Below, one piece after another: positions 9,816 to 21,699 of a DNA stretch of 64,000 nucleotides. The DNA is from Isoetes taiwanensis. Lineage: Eukaryota > Streptophyta > Lycopodiopsida > Isoetales > Isoetaceae. The DNA lies in the NCBI GenBank assembly GCA_021234155.1, contig JAJEKV010000047.1, forward strand, positions 6,225,071-6,289,070, read 5' to 3'. The notes below the pieces were generated by a model, which was given only the letters and a program-made list of their open reading frames with translations, searched no databases and was not told the origin of the DNA. Position numbers and translations under genes: made by a program. Position 1 is the stretch's first letter; the number at the start of each line of letters is the position of its first letter.

Positions 9816-12200
9816 CAGTCGACTGCATGCAGGGTTCGCTCAAGGGTTCGAATCGAAGAGAGACCCCAAGAAGGAGGACAAAAAGCCCTCCCTAGGCACT
9901 ATTTCCAAATATGCCTCATTGCGATGGCTCGTAACAAGCTGGACATCGTGCGATCGGGCATTCCAGAAGCCACGAAACAACAGTTCGATTGCGGTGTTGC
10001 ATCCAAAAGGCTAGAGTTACTCTATGGCATATGTTTGAGAAGTAAATGACTGATTAATCGCCCGAATTGCAAAGTACATGTTGTCTTTACAATGTAACAC
10101 TAGGCTAGAAGTGCATTGAGCGAAAGGTCAACTTGTTACTTGTAGCAAATCGAGTTTGGTTCTGTTGGTCATAATAGCTAGTCTTTAGAGTATATTAGAT
10201 GCTTTTGACTCATGCACAAAGTCAAAACCCCATTTCGAGCTCCCTAAGGTGGTCGAACTAGGAGAACATGCCATTTTCCCGTCGTGTCCCTATCTCGAGA
10301 AAGGGGGGAATTTGAGGGTTGGCACATCCATGCAGTGGATGTCCATTTTTCCTTTTCATGGGCATTTCTGGGACATGAGCTACCATTTCAATGGTGGAAT
10401 TAATAGATGGAGCTGTATTGATACCCCGATACTTAAACCCTACTAAATCTCCAGGGTTTAGGTTTTGGCAACTTTCCTTGCACCTAAAGTGGTCAAGAGC
10501 TGCATGCAGAGTTCCCTCGAGGGTTTGAAGAGAGAGCCCAAGAGGGAGAAGGAAAAAAATCCTCCATAGGCACCGATTCGAAACATGCCCCGTTGCGATG
10601 GCTTGTAACAAGCTGGACATCGTGCGACCAGACATGTCAGAAGCCACATAACAAGGTCAATTGGCACAGAAATTATTAGATTTCCTTTGAGATCAAGCTT
10701 AGGTGCAATTCTTCCCCTGCATTTGCTATCAATGAGTTATATAGAGTTCAGAATTTCGTTATGTATCTAGAAATGCAAGCTATAATATATTATGAATCGG
10801 ATACCTTGCAATGCCTTGGAATGTAGACCATTATGCCTATTACGAACAGGGCAGAACCATTGACTATACTGGAAGGAATGATCCCATATGAACTTGCTAC
10901 AAATCAGCCAGATCGAATAAAAAAGACCCAATCTTTCATGTGCCTTACAACGGACTTCACCTGGAAAGATAACATTAAGCCAAGTCATTTGGAATAAGTA
11001 AAGATTGCTATAGCAACATTTATAGGTTTCAATTGAGAATGGCAATGTACATGTCAAAAATCAAGCGGCTAATCAAGTGCATGTATTTGCCATCATGGAA
11101 TCATGACTTAACACATTACATATATGCAAAGTACAAACAATCAAGTATCTCTAGCAACCAAGGCTTGCAAATCTCATCAACCTAAGACATCCAATCCAAG
11201 CAACTCGAAGCAAGAATGCCAAACATTATCTTCAGAGAGACAACTCTTATATTGATGGGCTAAGACAGGAAAATTGGCTATATGATAGTCAATACTATCA
11301 TCCGCTTGATCTGTAGCTCAAAGCTACTCAGTGTCATAACCATGTTCTGCCAATGCATAGTATAGGGCAGTCAAGGTCCACTTTATTGTCTTTGTTAACT
11401 TCTTTACTGCTATTGAACTCAAATTTGGAGCTAGGATTATTTTGTTAAATGCATGCATTTGACTTTTAAATTCTTTTGAATCTGGATTTCTATACTTGAA
11501 AAGCAAAACTTAGCCAAGCCTTCTTTGTATCCAGGATAAAGAATCTGTCTAGAAGGACATAATATCAGAATATAAGCTTGACCTGTAAGTAAAGATGCAA
11601 GGGGTCACAACACAGAATAAGAACAAAATATCAAATCAAACTACGATACACTACCATCTTTGCCAAAACCTACCGATTGATGCAAATCTTGTATCAATCC
11701 AGCATCCACATGAGACAGACGACGATGAAGCTGTAGAACTTTAACAGATGCTTTGCCATCGCCAAACAACCAGGCGTCTGGTTTTGCCACAGGACATTGT
11801 GCCAGAAAAGAGAAACGTGGCATTTAAACATGAGGATAGATTGCAGTGCAGAGAAACACAGGAAAATTTGCGTGGAACAAAAACGAAAAATTAAAGACTG
11901 AATTACATATATGTAGAAATAGAATTTAATTATAGCACGGTAGATGATATTATTCAAAGGAGATTTGAATCAACATTCAGTCTCAGTGACATAGGCTACT
12001 TGTCGTCCGAATTGAAATTCAAATAATATCAATGGTTAGAAAAAGGAAAAAATAACATATTATAGAACAATAAATCTGGGTCGTTGAATTTTGAATACCA
12101 CTGGCGTGAAAAAAGTTCTCGACCTAATTTTTTTTCCCTCCTTCTGAAGTAAGGCGGTGGCTAGATCCTGGCGGCACCCCGATCGCTGCAATCTGGGCGG
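9816..12200. other. Stretch without a recognised gene; dispersed 160-bp repeat
   Basis: A ~160-bp sequence ('ctgcatgcag.gttc...gatggct.gtaacaagctggacatcgtgcga') occurs at about 9828-9995 and again at 10499-10655. On the minus strand 11641-11823 is open and contains VLQLHRRLSHVDAGLIQDL. It could be a lone captured exon, but I cannot identify it. The rest is AT-rich non-coding sequence. Confidence 0.5.
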
Positions 12201-12781
12201 CCAGAGAGGTAATTTTTATGCCTTTTGCTGTGATTCTCGCCCCTACTAGAATGTCTAGAAATTTCCGTGCCATTTTTGTGAGCTTCTAACCTTCTGATCT
12301 ACTGAATGCTTGTTGTTCTCATGTTTTTAAGAAATCGAGCTTTCAGGAGAAAAGCAGTCCAGAGTAAGAAACAGAGGCTCGATTAGATGCAGCAAAGAGG
12401 AAGAAACGGGCTGGATTGGATGGCATCTGGAGCAAGTCTTTCCTCTCTAGTTGCAGCCGAAAATGCTCTGCCAGGTCCGTTCCAAATGACATGGGTAGAC
12501 AGCTGCAAAAAAAAAACCATTCTTCCCTCGGGCACAGATCAGGTAAACTACTGCCTTTCACAGCCCACAAGGCCCATAAAAAATTAACCTTTTACAAGAT
12601 CATCCTATATTTTTGTCAATGTCATAAGTTCCAGTTGCAAACATTAACATCTTAAGCTGCTGCAAATGATCATTTTGAATGGTTTGCAGGAATCAAGGCA
12701 TCAATAACTGGGCATTGGTCTACTCTTTGCTCAACAAATCTTTGAAGAGTAAGTAAAATTCTTTGTGATTTATGCATTTGA
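12201..12781 (+). pseudogene. Upstream duplicate of the 3' end of the PAM2-motif gene
   Basis: This block repeats 14718-15442: the exon end CCAGAGAG with donor GTAATT, an intron, the last exon (about 12332-12389, ending CTCGATTAG) and the 3'-UTR-like sequence. Its intron lacks about 170 bp present downstream. It is therefore the tail of a truncated tandem copy, not a 5' exon of the following gene. Confidence 0.7.
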
Positions 12782-12785
12782 TAGT

Positions 12786-15054
12786 AGCAACTTAAATGAA
12801 GCTAGTGATGAAGCTGAACCCAGCTCTGGATGCGATGACATTCCTTCAGCACCCTCCCCAGCAGCAAGCAATACGCTTTCCCCAGAAGCACCTCCTTTTA
12901 GCCCTGTTAGAAGGTGTCAAAGTCCTAAGCACCGGGCTATGAATTCACCAAAAAGTCTTCCTATTGAGGCAGCAGCAAATCTAGTGGCAGTAACACCTGC
13001 ACGAAAATCCGTCCAATATTACCCTGCTCCTGTAACTCGTGGACCACGTTCACAAGGACTTGTGGCATGGAAATGTGCAAGTGTAACACGCATGCATCTT
13101 ATAGCAAACAGGCCTCCTCAAATTCTAACTGAAGCTGGGGAATCTGAACAAATAATATTTGGAGAAGGTTTTCCACCAAGTTTAGTAACATCCCCAGGTG
13201 CTGTTCTCCTCAGTGGGGAATCCAGTCCTGGAAGGCCAATGAATCCCAATGCAGCAGAATTCATCCCAGGTAGAGCATGGCATATGCGATGACATTCCTT
13301 CAGCACCCTCCCCAGCAGCAAGCAATACGCTTTCCCCAGAAGCACCTCCTTTTAGCCCTGTTAGAAGGTGTCAAAGTCATAAAGCACCGGCTATGAATTC
13401 ACCAAAAAGTCTTCCTATTGAGGCAGCAGCAAATCTAGTGGCAGTAACACCTGCACGAAAATCCGTCCAATATTACCCTGCTCCTGTAACTCGTGGACCA
13501 CGTTCACAAGGACTTGTGGCATGGAAATGTGCAAGTGTAACACGCATGCATCTTATAGCAAACAGGCCTCCTCAAATTCTAACTGAAGCTGGGGAATCTG
13601 AACAAATAATATTTGGAGAAGGTTTTCCACCAAGTTTAGTAACATCCCCAGGTGCTGTTCTCCTCAGTGGGGAATCCAGTCCTGGAAGGCCAATGAATCC
13701 CAATGCAGCAGAATTCATCCCAGGTAGAGCATGGCATATGCGATGACATTCCTTCAGCACCCTCCCCAGCAGCAAGCAATACGCTTTCCCCAGAAGCACC
13801 TCCTTTTAGCCCTGTTAGAAGGTGTCAAAGTCCTAAGCACCGGGCTATGAATTCACCAAAAAGTCTTCCTATTGAGGCAGCAGCAAATCTAGTGGCAATA
13901 ACACCTGCACGAAAATCCGTCCAATATTACCCTGCTCCTGTAACTCGTGGACCACGTTCACAAGGACTTGTGGCATGGAAATGTGCAAGTGTAACACGCA
14001 TGCATCTTATAGCAAACAGGCCTCCTCAAATTCTAACTGAAGCTGGGGAATCTGAACAAATAATATTTGGAGAAGGTTTTCCACCAAGTTTAGTAACATC
14101 CCCAGGTGCTGTTCTCCTCAGTGGGGAATCCAGTCCTGGAAGGCCAATGAATCCCAATGCAGCAGAATTCATCCCAGGTAGAGCATGGCATCCTGCCCAA
14201 TTGCTAGCTTCCAGTGATGAATGTCCCGACTCAGAGCTAGATGCTGAAATTGAAGCAGATGGGGAGGAGTTCTTGAATATGGCAAGCGTTCTAAGCCAGA
14301 CCAATAATGGGTCGATTCATTCAAATAGTGCTGGGATAGAAGCATCAAACACGCTTTCAGCCAATGGAGATGATTTAAGAAAAGCAGACAACGCAAGGGA
14401 AGATGCTCCGCGTCAATTGGAAACTGAGGCTAAAGAATCTCCTAAAACAAAACAAAATGGAGGGGAACAAAGAAACTGTGACCATGGTGTTTCAGAGTTT
14501 TTGGAAGTGGCGGAAAATAAGACTTCCAAGTTAGATGATGAACATCTTACTTCAAAGGACGAAGAACAGCATCCAGAAATAAATGGGAGCCCAAGTAGCA
14601 AAGAAGAGCGATTTACAAACAACTCGGCCAACTGGACAGATCTTGTGAGTGACAGTGAAACCGAAACAGACATCGAATCTGATGAGTGGAGGAGCAGTTC
14701 AGATAGCAAATCACAACCAGAGAGGTAATTTTTATGCCTTTTGCTGTGATTCTGGCCCCTAATTAACATTTTGCGAGCCCTGATGATAGCTGTGTGATTC
14801 TCGGGATAAATCGGCTATGACGACCATGCAACCCTAGCCTTATTGATTTCAAGATTTGGCCTCTTCCAGGCATCCTTGCACTATGATTGATCCTATTTTT
14901 AATCAGTCTATATCTCGAATGTCTAGAAATTTCCGTGCCATTTTTGTGAGCTTCTAACCTTCCTTTCTACTGAATGCTTGTTGTTCTCATGTTTTTAAGA
15001 AATCGAGCTTTCAGGAGAAGAGCAGTCCAGAGTAAGAAACAGAGGCTCGATTAG
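12786..15054 (+). pseudogene. PAM2-motif (poly(A)-binding-protein-interacting type) gene fragment, internally triplicated
   Basis: The large exon carries Ser/Pro-rich sequence (SPVRRCQSPKHRA, VQYYPAPVTRGPRSQG) and RPMNPNAAEFIPGRAW, a good match to PAM2, the short peptide that binds the MLLE domain of PABP. After copy 3 the frame runs through an acidic region (DSELDAEIEADGEEFL) to donor AGAG|GTAATT at 14725. The next exon (15000-15054) reads in phase to a basic FRRRAVQSKKQRLD end and TAG. A 454-bp unit is repeated three times; because 454 is not a multiple of 3, each junction ends the frame at TGA. With one unit the frame would be continuous. The 5' part of the gene is missing, so I infer a captured, broken host gene. 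The family beyond the PAM2 motif is unknown. Confidence 0.7.
12830..14191 (+). repeat. Three tandem 454-bp copies within the PAM2 exon
   Basis: The units are 12830-13283, 13284-13737 and 13738-14191. They start ATGCGATGAC and end GAGCATGGCAT and differ at only a few bases (for example the CCTAAGCACCGGG/CATAAAGCACCGG variant in unit 2). The breakpoint shares only AT, so this is a very recent amplification or an assembly expansion. Confidence 0.93.
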
Positions 15055-15442
15055 ATGCAGCAAAGAGGAAGAAACGGGCTGGATTGTATGGGATCTGGAG
15101 CAAGTCTTTCCTCTCTAGTTGCAGCCGAAAATGCTCTGCCAGGTCCATTCCAAATGACATGGGTAGACAGCTGCAAAAAAAACCATTCTTCCCTCGGGCA
15201 CAGATCAGGTAAACTACTGCCTTTCACAGCCCACAAGGCCCATAAAAAATTAACCTTTTACAAGATCATCCTGTATTTTTGTCAATGTCATAAGTTCCAG
15301 TTGCAAACATTAACATCTTAAGCTGCTGCAAATGATCATTTTGAATGGTTTGCAGGAATCAAGTCATCAATAACTGGGCATTGGTCTACTCTTTGGTCAA
15401 CAAATCTTTGAAGAGTAAGTAAAATTCTTTGTGATTTATGCA

Positions 15443-18363
15443 TTTGCTTTGTCCTGATTATGCTTGTCTGGGACTTCCTGATTATGCTTTGTACTGAATA
15501 TGAGTTCCATCCTTCAAACTAGGCCAACATACACATGATCATTGCAATGTTTATAATTTTTCTATTAATGTTGACCAAGAGCACAGAAGCATTCCTATTT
15601 TTTTCCATAGAGCCAGAAATAATCAGAGTCAAAAGCAATACTTGGTAAGCTTTTGTCATCGTTTTGGTGGAGCTTACAATTCTGGAGATAATAAATACCC
15701 CTAGAGGTGGCATTTTTATACTTCCCATGTCGTTTTCAAGGCAACACAAGTAAACATGGTGAATATTTGTACTCTGTATTCTGCGCTAGGGATACAATTT
15801 TGTTATGGTCACCATGCTTGTTAGATATCCAAGAGCATTGTAGGGAGCATTGATGAGCAGTTTTTAAATTGCATTCTTTGGTGGGAAAACTTGTGTCACA
15901 AATATCTGGGTCGTTTGATGGCTAGTATCTATTGGCTTTTGTTTGGTTGCTTGTTCCTTTGTTATCTCAGGAAAATGTTTCAAATGCACCAACAAGGCTA
16001 AGACAATTTTCTGTAAAGCATTAGCGTTACTTGGAACTATGGTGGTGGTGGATCAAACTAATTTTGTTGCTGACAGTCTAATAGGTGTTCAAAATTTCAA
16101 GCCAATGTTCAATGTCTATTTTGTATCACGGGACTATTATGATCTCTCTTGAGATCCAACCTATTTTGCAACTATTTGTTTGATAAGATGCATCTGATTT
16201 TGTTGGATTAAGTTTACCTTGCATGTTTAAGTGAAATGAAAATGCATGTTTAAGTGAAATGAAAATGGAAATACGGGGTTCAAATCCCTTGAGCTGTTTG
16301 ATGGCAGTCTTCAAAAAATCTGGATATTGCATGGTCCAATTCTCATTCATATAATATTATTAGCCACCACAATGAGAGCCAAGATAAGCCACAATGAAAA
16401 ACCATGGTGCCATATTGGGAAACCATAGGCTTAAACTATGAAAATATTATACATGTATAAACTAGCATGTTTAGACCATGCAATTTTTATCATGCAATAA
16501 TATTATGGAAAAAATATGTATAAACCACGTAAATAAATTAGTTCGTATCAAACATTTTAAGTTGTTAGAAAATCTAACTGAGATAATTATGTATTAGTAC
16601 CATGGAGAAAAATAGGGTAAAAAAAGTCATAGCAGCATACTCAAACCAAGATCGTTTATCACGTTGTGTAGTGGTGATTAATCACTGTAAAGCATCATGA
16701 GAAATATGCACTTAAAATTACAATGTCAATATATTGAAGAAGATAGATGTGATAAAAAACCAGTCTAATAAAATTGACATAATACACTTAGTACATATCA
16801 TATAGTCTAAGTTGTTACAGAGACCAATTAAAATTGCCATGTTTCATTACCATGTCATAAAATAATGTTGTCTTATCACTTTAGAAAAATATGTTGATGA
16901 ACCATATTAGAATATCATATAGTTTAAGTTGTTACAAAGACCAATAAACTTCCCCGTTTTTTGTTTTGTATTCGGAATGCAATGGTGTGGAGTAAGATTT
17001 GGGTTGTGTATAGTATGGGAAACCGTATATTTTAGGGGTTTTGAGGAGCTTCTTGCCATTTAGATGTTTGGGCTGTTTTGGATGTTTTTTTCGGATTTCT
17101 AGGACGTGGATAAGTCTTCACGCCACTTTCTATGTTTAGAGCAGAGCAGGGGCAGAGCAGGGAGATGTGCAGGGCGGATGCGGAAGGCATGCAGGCATTT
17201 GTAGAGCGTAGGTTGTTTAATAGCGTAGGGTTGTAGCAGAGGCAGCAAATGCCTGAAATCGGAGGCATCCAAGAAATTCTCAATCCTCTGTTTGCCAATT
17301 TCCATGTGTAAACGAAGTAGATCGTTTGCCTTCTTTAATTTGAAGCTTGAGTTAACAGTTTGATTCTCTGGTCTATGTTAATTGCAGACCAATCCTCGGT
17401 CCTTATGCTCCGGAATTCTTCGGCACAGAATAGTGTGCCCAAAATTGACATTTGTTTACAACGAATAGTGGGATTTTGAGAGCTGATGCCAACAAAGAAA
17501 GAGCCGGATTTTTGAAATTGGTAAGCAGGGCCGTTTCAAGTACACTCTGTCCAGTGCTCAGAAGGATTTAACAAATTATTCCCTAAGATCTGTAAATTCC
17601 GCAAATTTGCTAGGCCATGCTCTGCCAGAATTCTTCCCATTAGATTATTAGATGATTGACAGAGAAATACAACAGTGTAGCTCTATGCAGTTGCCTAGAT
17701 TTGCGCAGCGTGTACATGCTGTGTGTCCATTGCAGGGCTGCAAAATTCCTAGCGCATCATGATCGCCAAATTGTTGAGGAAATTTTTGAGCCATTGATTC
17801 TTTTGAGCCATTGATCTGGGCTTGGGATATGGTCGATGATGGCAGGCTCTTACGAATGGTCGATGATGCCAGGCGTTTCTGAATTTGGTTGTTATGGCTT
17901 CTATCTGCTTTCCGTCCATGTTCCGACCATGCCAGGCCCATGCATTGGGTTACCATTGGGTTCATATTTGCTTCTTAATCCGCGGCGGCTACCGTTGGGT
18001 TCTTATTTTTGGAAATCGACCTTAGAAAGTGGCGCAGCTTTTTTTGGGGAAAAAGATGTGAGCCGTTGATTTGGTATCATGCTGGGGATATGCTGAAAAC
18101 CAATGGTTCATATTGAACACTAAAACAAATCCCATAAACCCTGTAAAAAACACTTAATAACAACAAATTGCCATGTTTCGACACCATGCCATATAACAAT
18201 GTTGTATTATCACCTTAGAAAAATATGTTGATGAACTATATTAGATAACTAGACATGGTTTGTAAACTTTTGAACCCACTAACATGTACTGATTTATGGA
18301 TTTGGTTTTCACCGATAAACCATTAAAAAAAAATCATAATGGTTCAAATTTGGGGGCCTTGTG
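15443..18363. other. Right part of the CACTA-like element; subterminal repeats, no gene seen
   Basis: At about 16745-16945 and 18160-18290 the phrase 'aaaaatatgttgatgaac.atattaga' and the surrounding sequence recur as right subterminal repeats. They are separated by about 1.2 kb of unrelated sequence, probably another insertion. No coding region is supported here. Confidence 0.6.
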
Positions 18364-19458
18364 TTGCAGATAGGCTGAAAAGTATTGGAGCCTGACCGTA
18401 GCCTACCGGGTGAATAGCCAGAGGGGCTACTACTACTGGGTTGCATCTCCCCAGCCCCGATGAGGCAGGAGGAGATCACTCCCCTCCAGAAGGTTCATGC
18501 CAATCACAGGCGAGCCAGAGAGCCACTGCTCGTATACGACTTGAACCCCTAGAAGATGATGCATCACCCAAGAGGTGTCGAGCCCATACCATGCCCCTCA
18601 CGCTGCGTTGTGGTATTAGGCCCGGCTCACAACGCTCCCTACTGCCGCTACGCACTGCAGGGATCAATCAGGATTAGACAAGCCCTCCCTTGTCACCGGT
18701 CTAGCTCCACCACCCACGCCAAAGGGCTTTATGCACAAAGCCGCATTAATTGGGAATTAATGGGCTAAAACTAGGATCATCCATCTACTTGGGCTCGGGT
18801 CTCTACCCCCTTCCCAATACACAAGAGTGGCGATAGAATGTCAAAACATCAACACAAATGTAACTGAAATAATAGAATACATCTATTCTAATCTACCTAA
18901 TCATACATGGTTAGGTTCCTTTGTTAGTGTTTATCATTCTTCTACTAATAGGGGTCGCCTATAGCTAAGAATGGATACTAATCCTATGGAATGAGGGCTG
19001 AAAACTTCGGATCTAACTATCGGATCAACCACTAACCCGCTTCTTGGCTGCCTCCCACCCTCCTCAAAGCGCCCATGCCGGCTTTGGATTTCGAGATCTG
19101 CCGGTCTTGGATCGAGCCGCAACCTAGGAATTCGATTCCTCTCGCTACTCTTCAGCGAAAATGGCTTCAATGCTGCTCCAATCCGACCTATAGGGGCTGG
19201 AAACCGAAAGGGTTTCCCTTTTAGGGTTTATGCCCCTTTATCCCCACGAATTTTAGGGCTGGGCCGGCTATTGCCACATGGCAAAAGATATTATATTCAC
19301 ATGTGGCCTTAACATGTGCAATATAATGGTTCACAAGGTCGTACCCTAGGGTACTACCCTTTACGGTCGCCGTGTACATGTCATCTGAGTCGACATGTAC
19401 TAGTGACGTGTCAGTATAATATACGTATTCATACCGTATGTTATGCTGGAACGTCACA

Positions 19459-19471
19459 TTCTCCCCACCTT
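19459..19471 (-). promoter_or_regulatory. LARD polypurine tract
   Basis: The minus strand reads AAGGTGGGGAGAA directly before the 3' LTR start TGTGACG. The same 13 bases occur again about 40 bp upstream (19500-19512), so the tract may be duplicated. Confidence 0.85.
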
Positions 19472-20400
19472 GAAATGATGTTGTCCGCAGCATCGAGGTT
19501 CTCCCCACCTTGGGATCTTCCTGTCCTGCAACCAACTTGATACATGCAATTATTATTATAGTTACACAATTACTAGAATTACTCTAAGGTAATGTTTAAG
19601 ACATTAGTGTACTATTTCATTATCCAATTAACTTATCGTTTCATAACTTAATCAACGCAAGGTAATTACTAACCTTACTTAATAAGTCGTATTTAATTAA
19701 AGTGGGACTCATTCCATTCCCATTTTTTTTCGGAACCCTGTTAATTTACACAAAAAGAAGCACCCCGACCCGAAAACTGGCCATAATTGGAATTTTTGTC
19801 TATTAGTGTGCATCCAAGCTTTTCTTCCAGTTTTCTTGGATAGCGTGTCGAGAACAAGAACAATGCAATGCAAACATGCATTAGACCTATCAAGTTCTAA
19901 TTGAAAAAGATTCTTAGTTGAACATTTTGGCTCTATTTTCTTAGGTGAGTAGACAATAGATCACAAATTCCAACAAAAATTAAGCAAATTGTTTACTTAA
20001 TCACCCAAATATACTAGTTTTGAGATACTTTATATTTATAAATGGGCTCATTACAATATATAGTACAAGGGTGAAGAGACCATAGTGGTCGATGGGCACA
20101 ATGATTACACCCTCTTCACACACACGAACCACCTAGTGCAAAGGGCGCTGGAGCTCTCCAAGTCACCGGAGCAACTTACTGATCGATAGAAATTTGTATG
20201 AGGAGTTCTTTCATGGGTCACGCGTGCTGATGTCCAACCGATGTCACCACCCTCTTCTCGGCACCTTTCTTCAATGAACCGTCTTTTCATTGCTCCCAAG
20301 CATGTACTATCCGGTCGAGATAAGGACCGCAAAAGACAAAATCAAGTTAGTCAAGTGATGCTACAGTAAAAAAAAATAAAATGACACACGCTTCTTAGGG
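19472..20400. other. LARD 3' internal region; no gene seen
   Basis: AT-rich sequence without a supported coding region or recognisable repeat. Confidence 0.5.
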
Positions 20401-20404
20401 CCAT

Positions 20405-20935
20405 TTTGAAAAATACTGAGCCGAGAGCCTCTCTCGACTCAGAAAGGCAGCTCGGGAGGGAAAAAGCATTAATAGGGAGGGTTTTCGACTCGCGAAATGT
20501 CGAGAAAGGCAGCTCAAAAGCTTAAAAACGCCAGGTTTTAGGGGTCGAAGGACTTTCTCGACTCCGCGAGTCGAAAGGCAAAAAGTGAAAACGCAGTTTT
20601 AGGGGGCCGGAAGGACTTTCGACTTCCGCGAGTCGAAAAGGCGTCCAAAAGCTTAAAAACGCAGTTTTAGGGGTCGGAAGGATTTTCGACTCGGAAGTCG
20701 AGAAAGGTAGCTCAAAGCCAAAAACGCAGTTTTTTAGGGGAGGCCTTTCTCGACTCAAGAAATGAAAAGGCGTACCAAAGCTTAAAACGCAGTTTTAAGG
20801 GTCAAGGCCTTTTCGACTCGCGAAGTCGAGAAAGGCAGCTCAAAGCGAAAAACGTAGGTTTGAGGGCCTTTCTCGACTCGCGAGTCGAGAAAGCCAGCTC
20901 AGAGTGAAAAATGCAGTTCTAAGGCCCTCCAAAAT
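20405..20935. repeat. Degenerate tandem repeat built on a CTCGACTCGCGAGTCGAG palindrome
   Basis: Units of about 60-90 bp repeat 'ggcctttctcgactcgcgaagtcgagaaaggcagctcaaagc..aaaacgcagttttaggg'. The best unit (near 20868-20893) contains an almost perfect palindrome, ctttctcgactcgcgagtcg/agaaag. At least six units are visible, with small indels. Confidence 0.85.
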
Positions 20936-21559
20936 AAAAACAAATGCAGGTTTTAAGCTCCTCGAGATGAAAAACACAGGTCTAAGGCCATTTAGAGTGA
21001 AAAACACAACATGCCATTTTTGTGGCGAACCTACTTGCCTACAAAAATAGTTTTCTACCTCCAATATCATAGAGTGCAAATCATTATTAGTTGCATCATA
21101 TCCTATGTATTTTCTAAGTGCACACCATAACTGTGCATTTTCTATGTATACATAGACCAAAAAATAGGAACACACCCCCCCCGGGGCCTTTTCCCCTTTT
21201 TAGTATGTCAACGTTTTCTAATAAATACAATATCCTATCCTATATATTTTCTAATAAATACAGTATGTATTTTCTAAATGCCAAAACACCAAGTTCTAAA
21301 ACATAGAAAATACAGTTGTAAAACACCATAGTTTATTATTTTTTCTCATCTTAGTTTATTGTTTTAACACACTATAGTTTATTGTTTTATCTTATGTATT
21401 TTTTCCAATGGACACCATATATTTTCTACGAAAAAATAGACCATCCCCATGTACTTTCTACGAAAAAATAGACTCTCCTTATGTATCTTGGAATGGACAC
21501 TATATGCTATGTATTTTCTAGGTATACGTATAGAAAACAAATGGACCCTCTCCTATTTT

Positions 21560-21695
21560 CGAACGGGGCATTTTTTTATATTAATGTTTACCCTTTTTAA
21601 TATATTAATGTTTACCCCGCCTTTTTTTTATATTAATGTTTACCCTTTTTAATATCTTTTTAATATATTAATGTTTACCCCGCCTTTTTTTCCCG
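21560..21695. repeat. ATTAATGTTTACCC short tandem repeats
   Basis: TATTAATGTTTACCC occurs four times, separated by T-rich spacers (cgcctttttt, tttttaata). The flanking 21100-21560 is AT-rich with repeated 'tatgtattttct' phrases and no coding signal. Confidence 0.8.
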
Positions 21696-21699
21696 TCTA

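Larger units (their letters stand above)
3684..18363. mobile_element. CACTA-like DNA transposon, 14.7 kb, non-autonomous, carrying gene fragments
   Basis: The terminal inverted repeats are CACAAGGCCCCCAAA at the left and its complement, TTTGGGGGCCTTGTG, at the right, with a 3-bp TSD (TTG). A 3-bp TSD with CAC-starting TIRs fits the CACTA (En/Spm) superfamily, although the TIR is not literally CACTA. Both ends carry AT-rich subterminal repeats. I found no transposase. The interior holds a nested insertion with a Helitron-type 3' end, captured exons and a PAM2-motif gene. A sister element with the same TIR lies at 53215-58402. Confidence 0.9.
3228..19458 (-). repeat. LARD 3' LTR, split by a CACTA-like transposon
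   Basis: The LTR parts are 3228-3683 and 18367-19458, about 1,548 bp when joined. They align end to end with 31096-32650. The uninterrupted copy reads catactttgcgcataggctg near 31542-31561, which gives the empty site for the transposon. Confidence 0.92.

Noticed and set aside
13258-13305. Tiny introns joining the three PAM2 units
   Set aside because: Candidate sites (CAG|GTAGAG and TTCAG) would define an intron of about 34 bp, below the size plants splice.
17099-17305. Minus-strand frames around 17.0-17.3 kb as a gene
   Set aside because: Short, no splice or family signal, repetitive 'gcagagcagg' composition.
19221-19535. Minus-strand frame with HNIRYEYVYYTDTSLVHVD
   Set aside because: It spans the polypurine tract and LTR end; it is duplicated at 32452 only because the LTR is.
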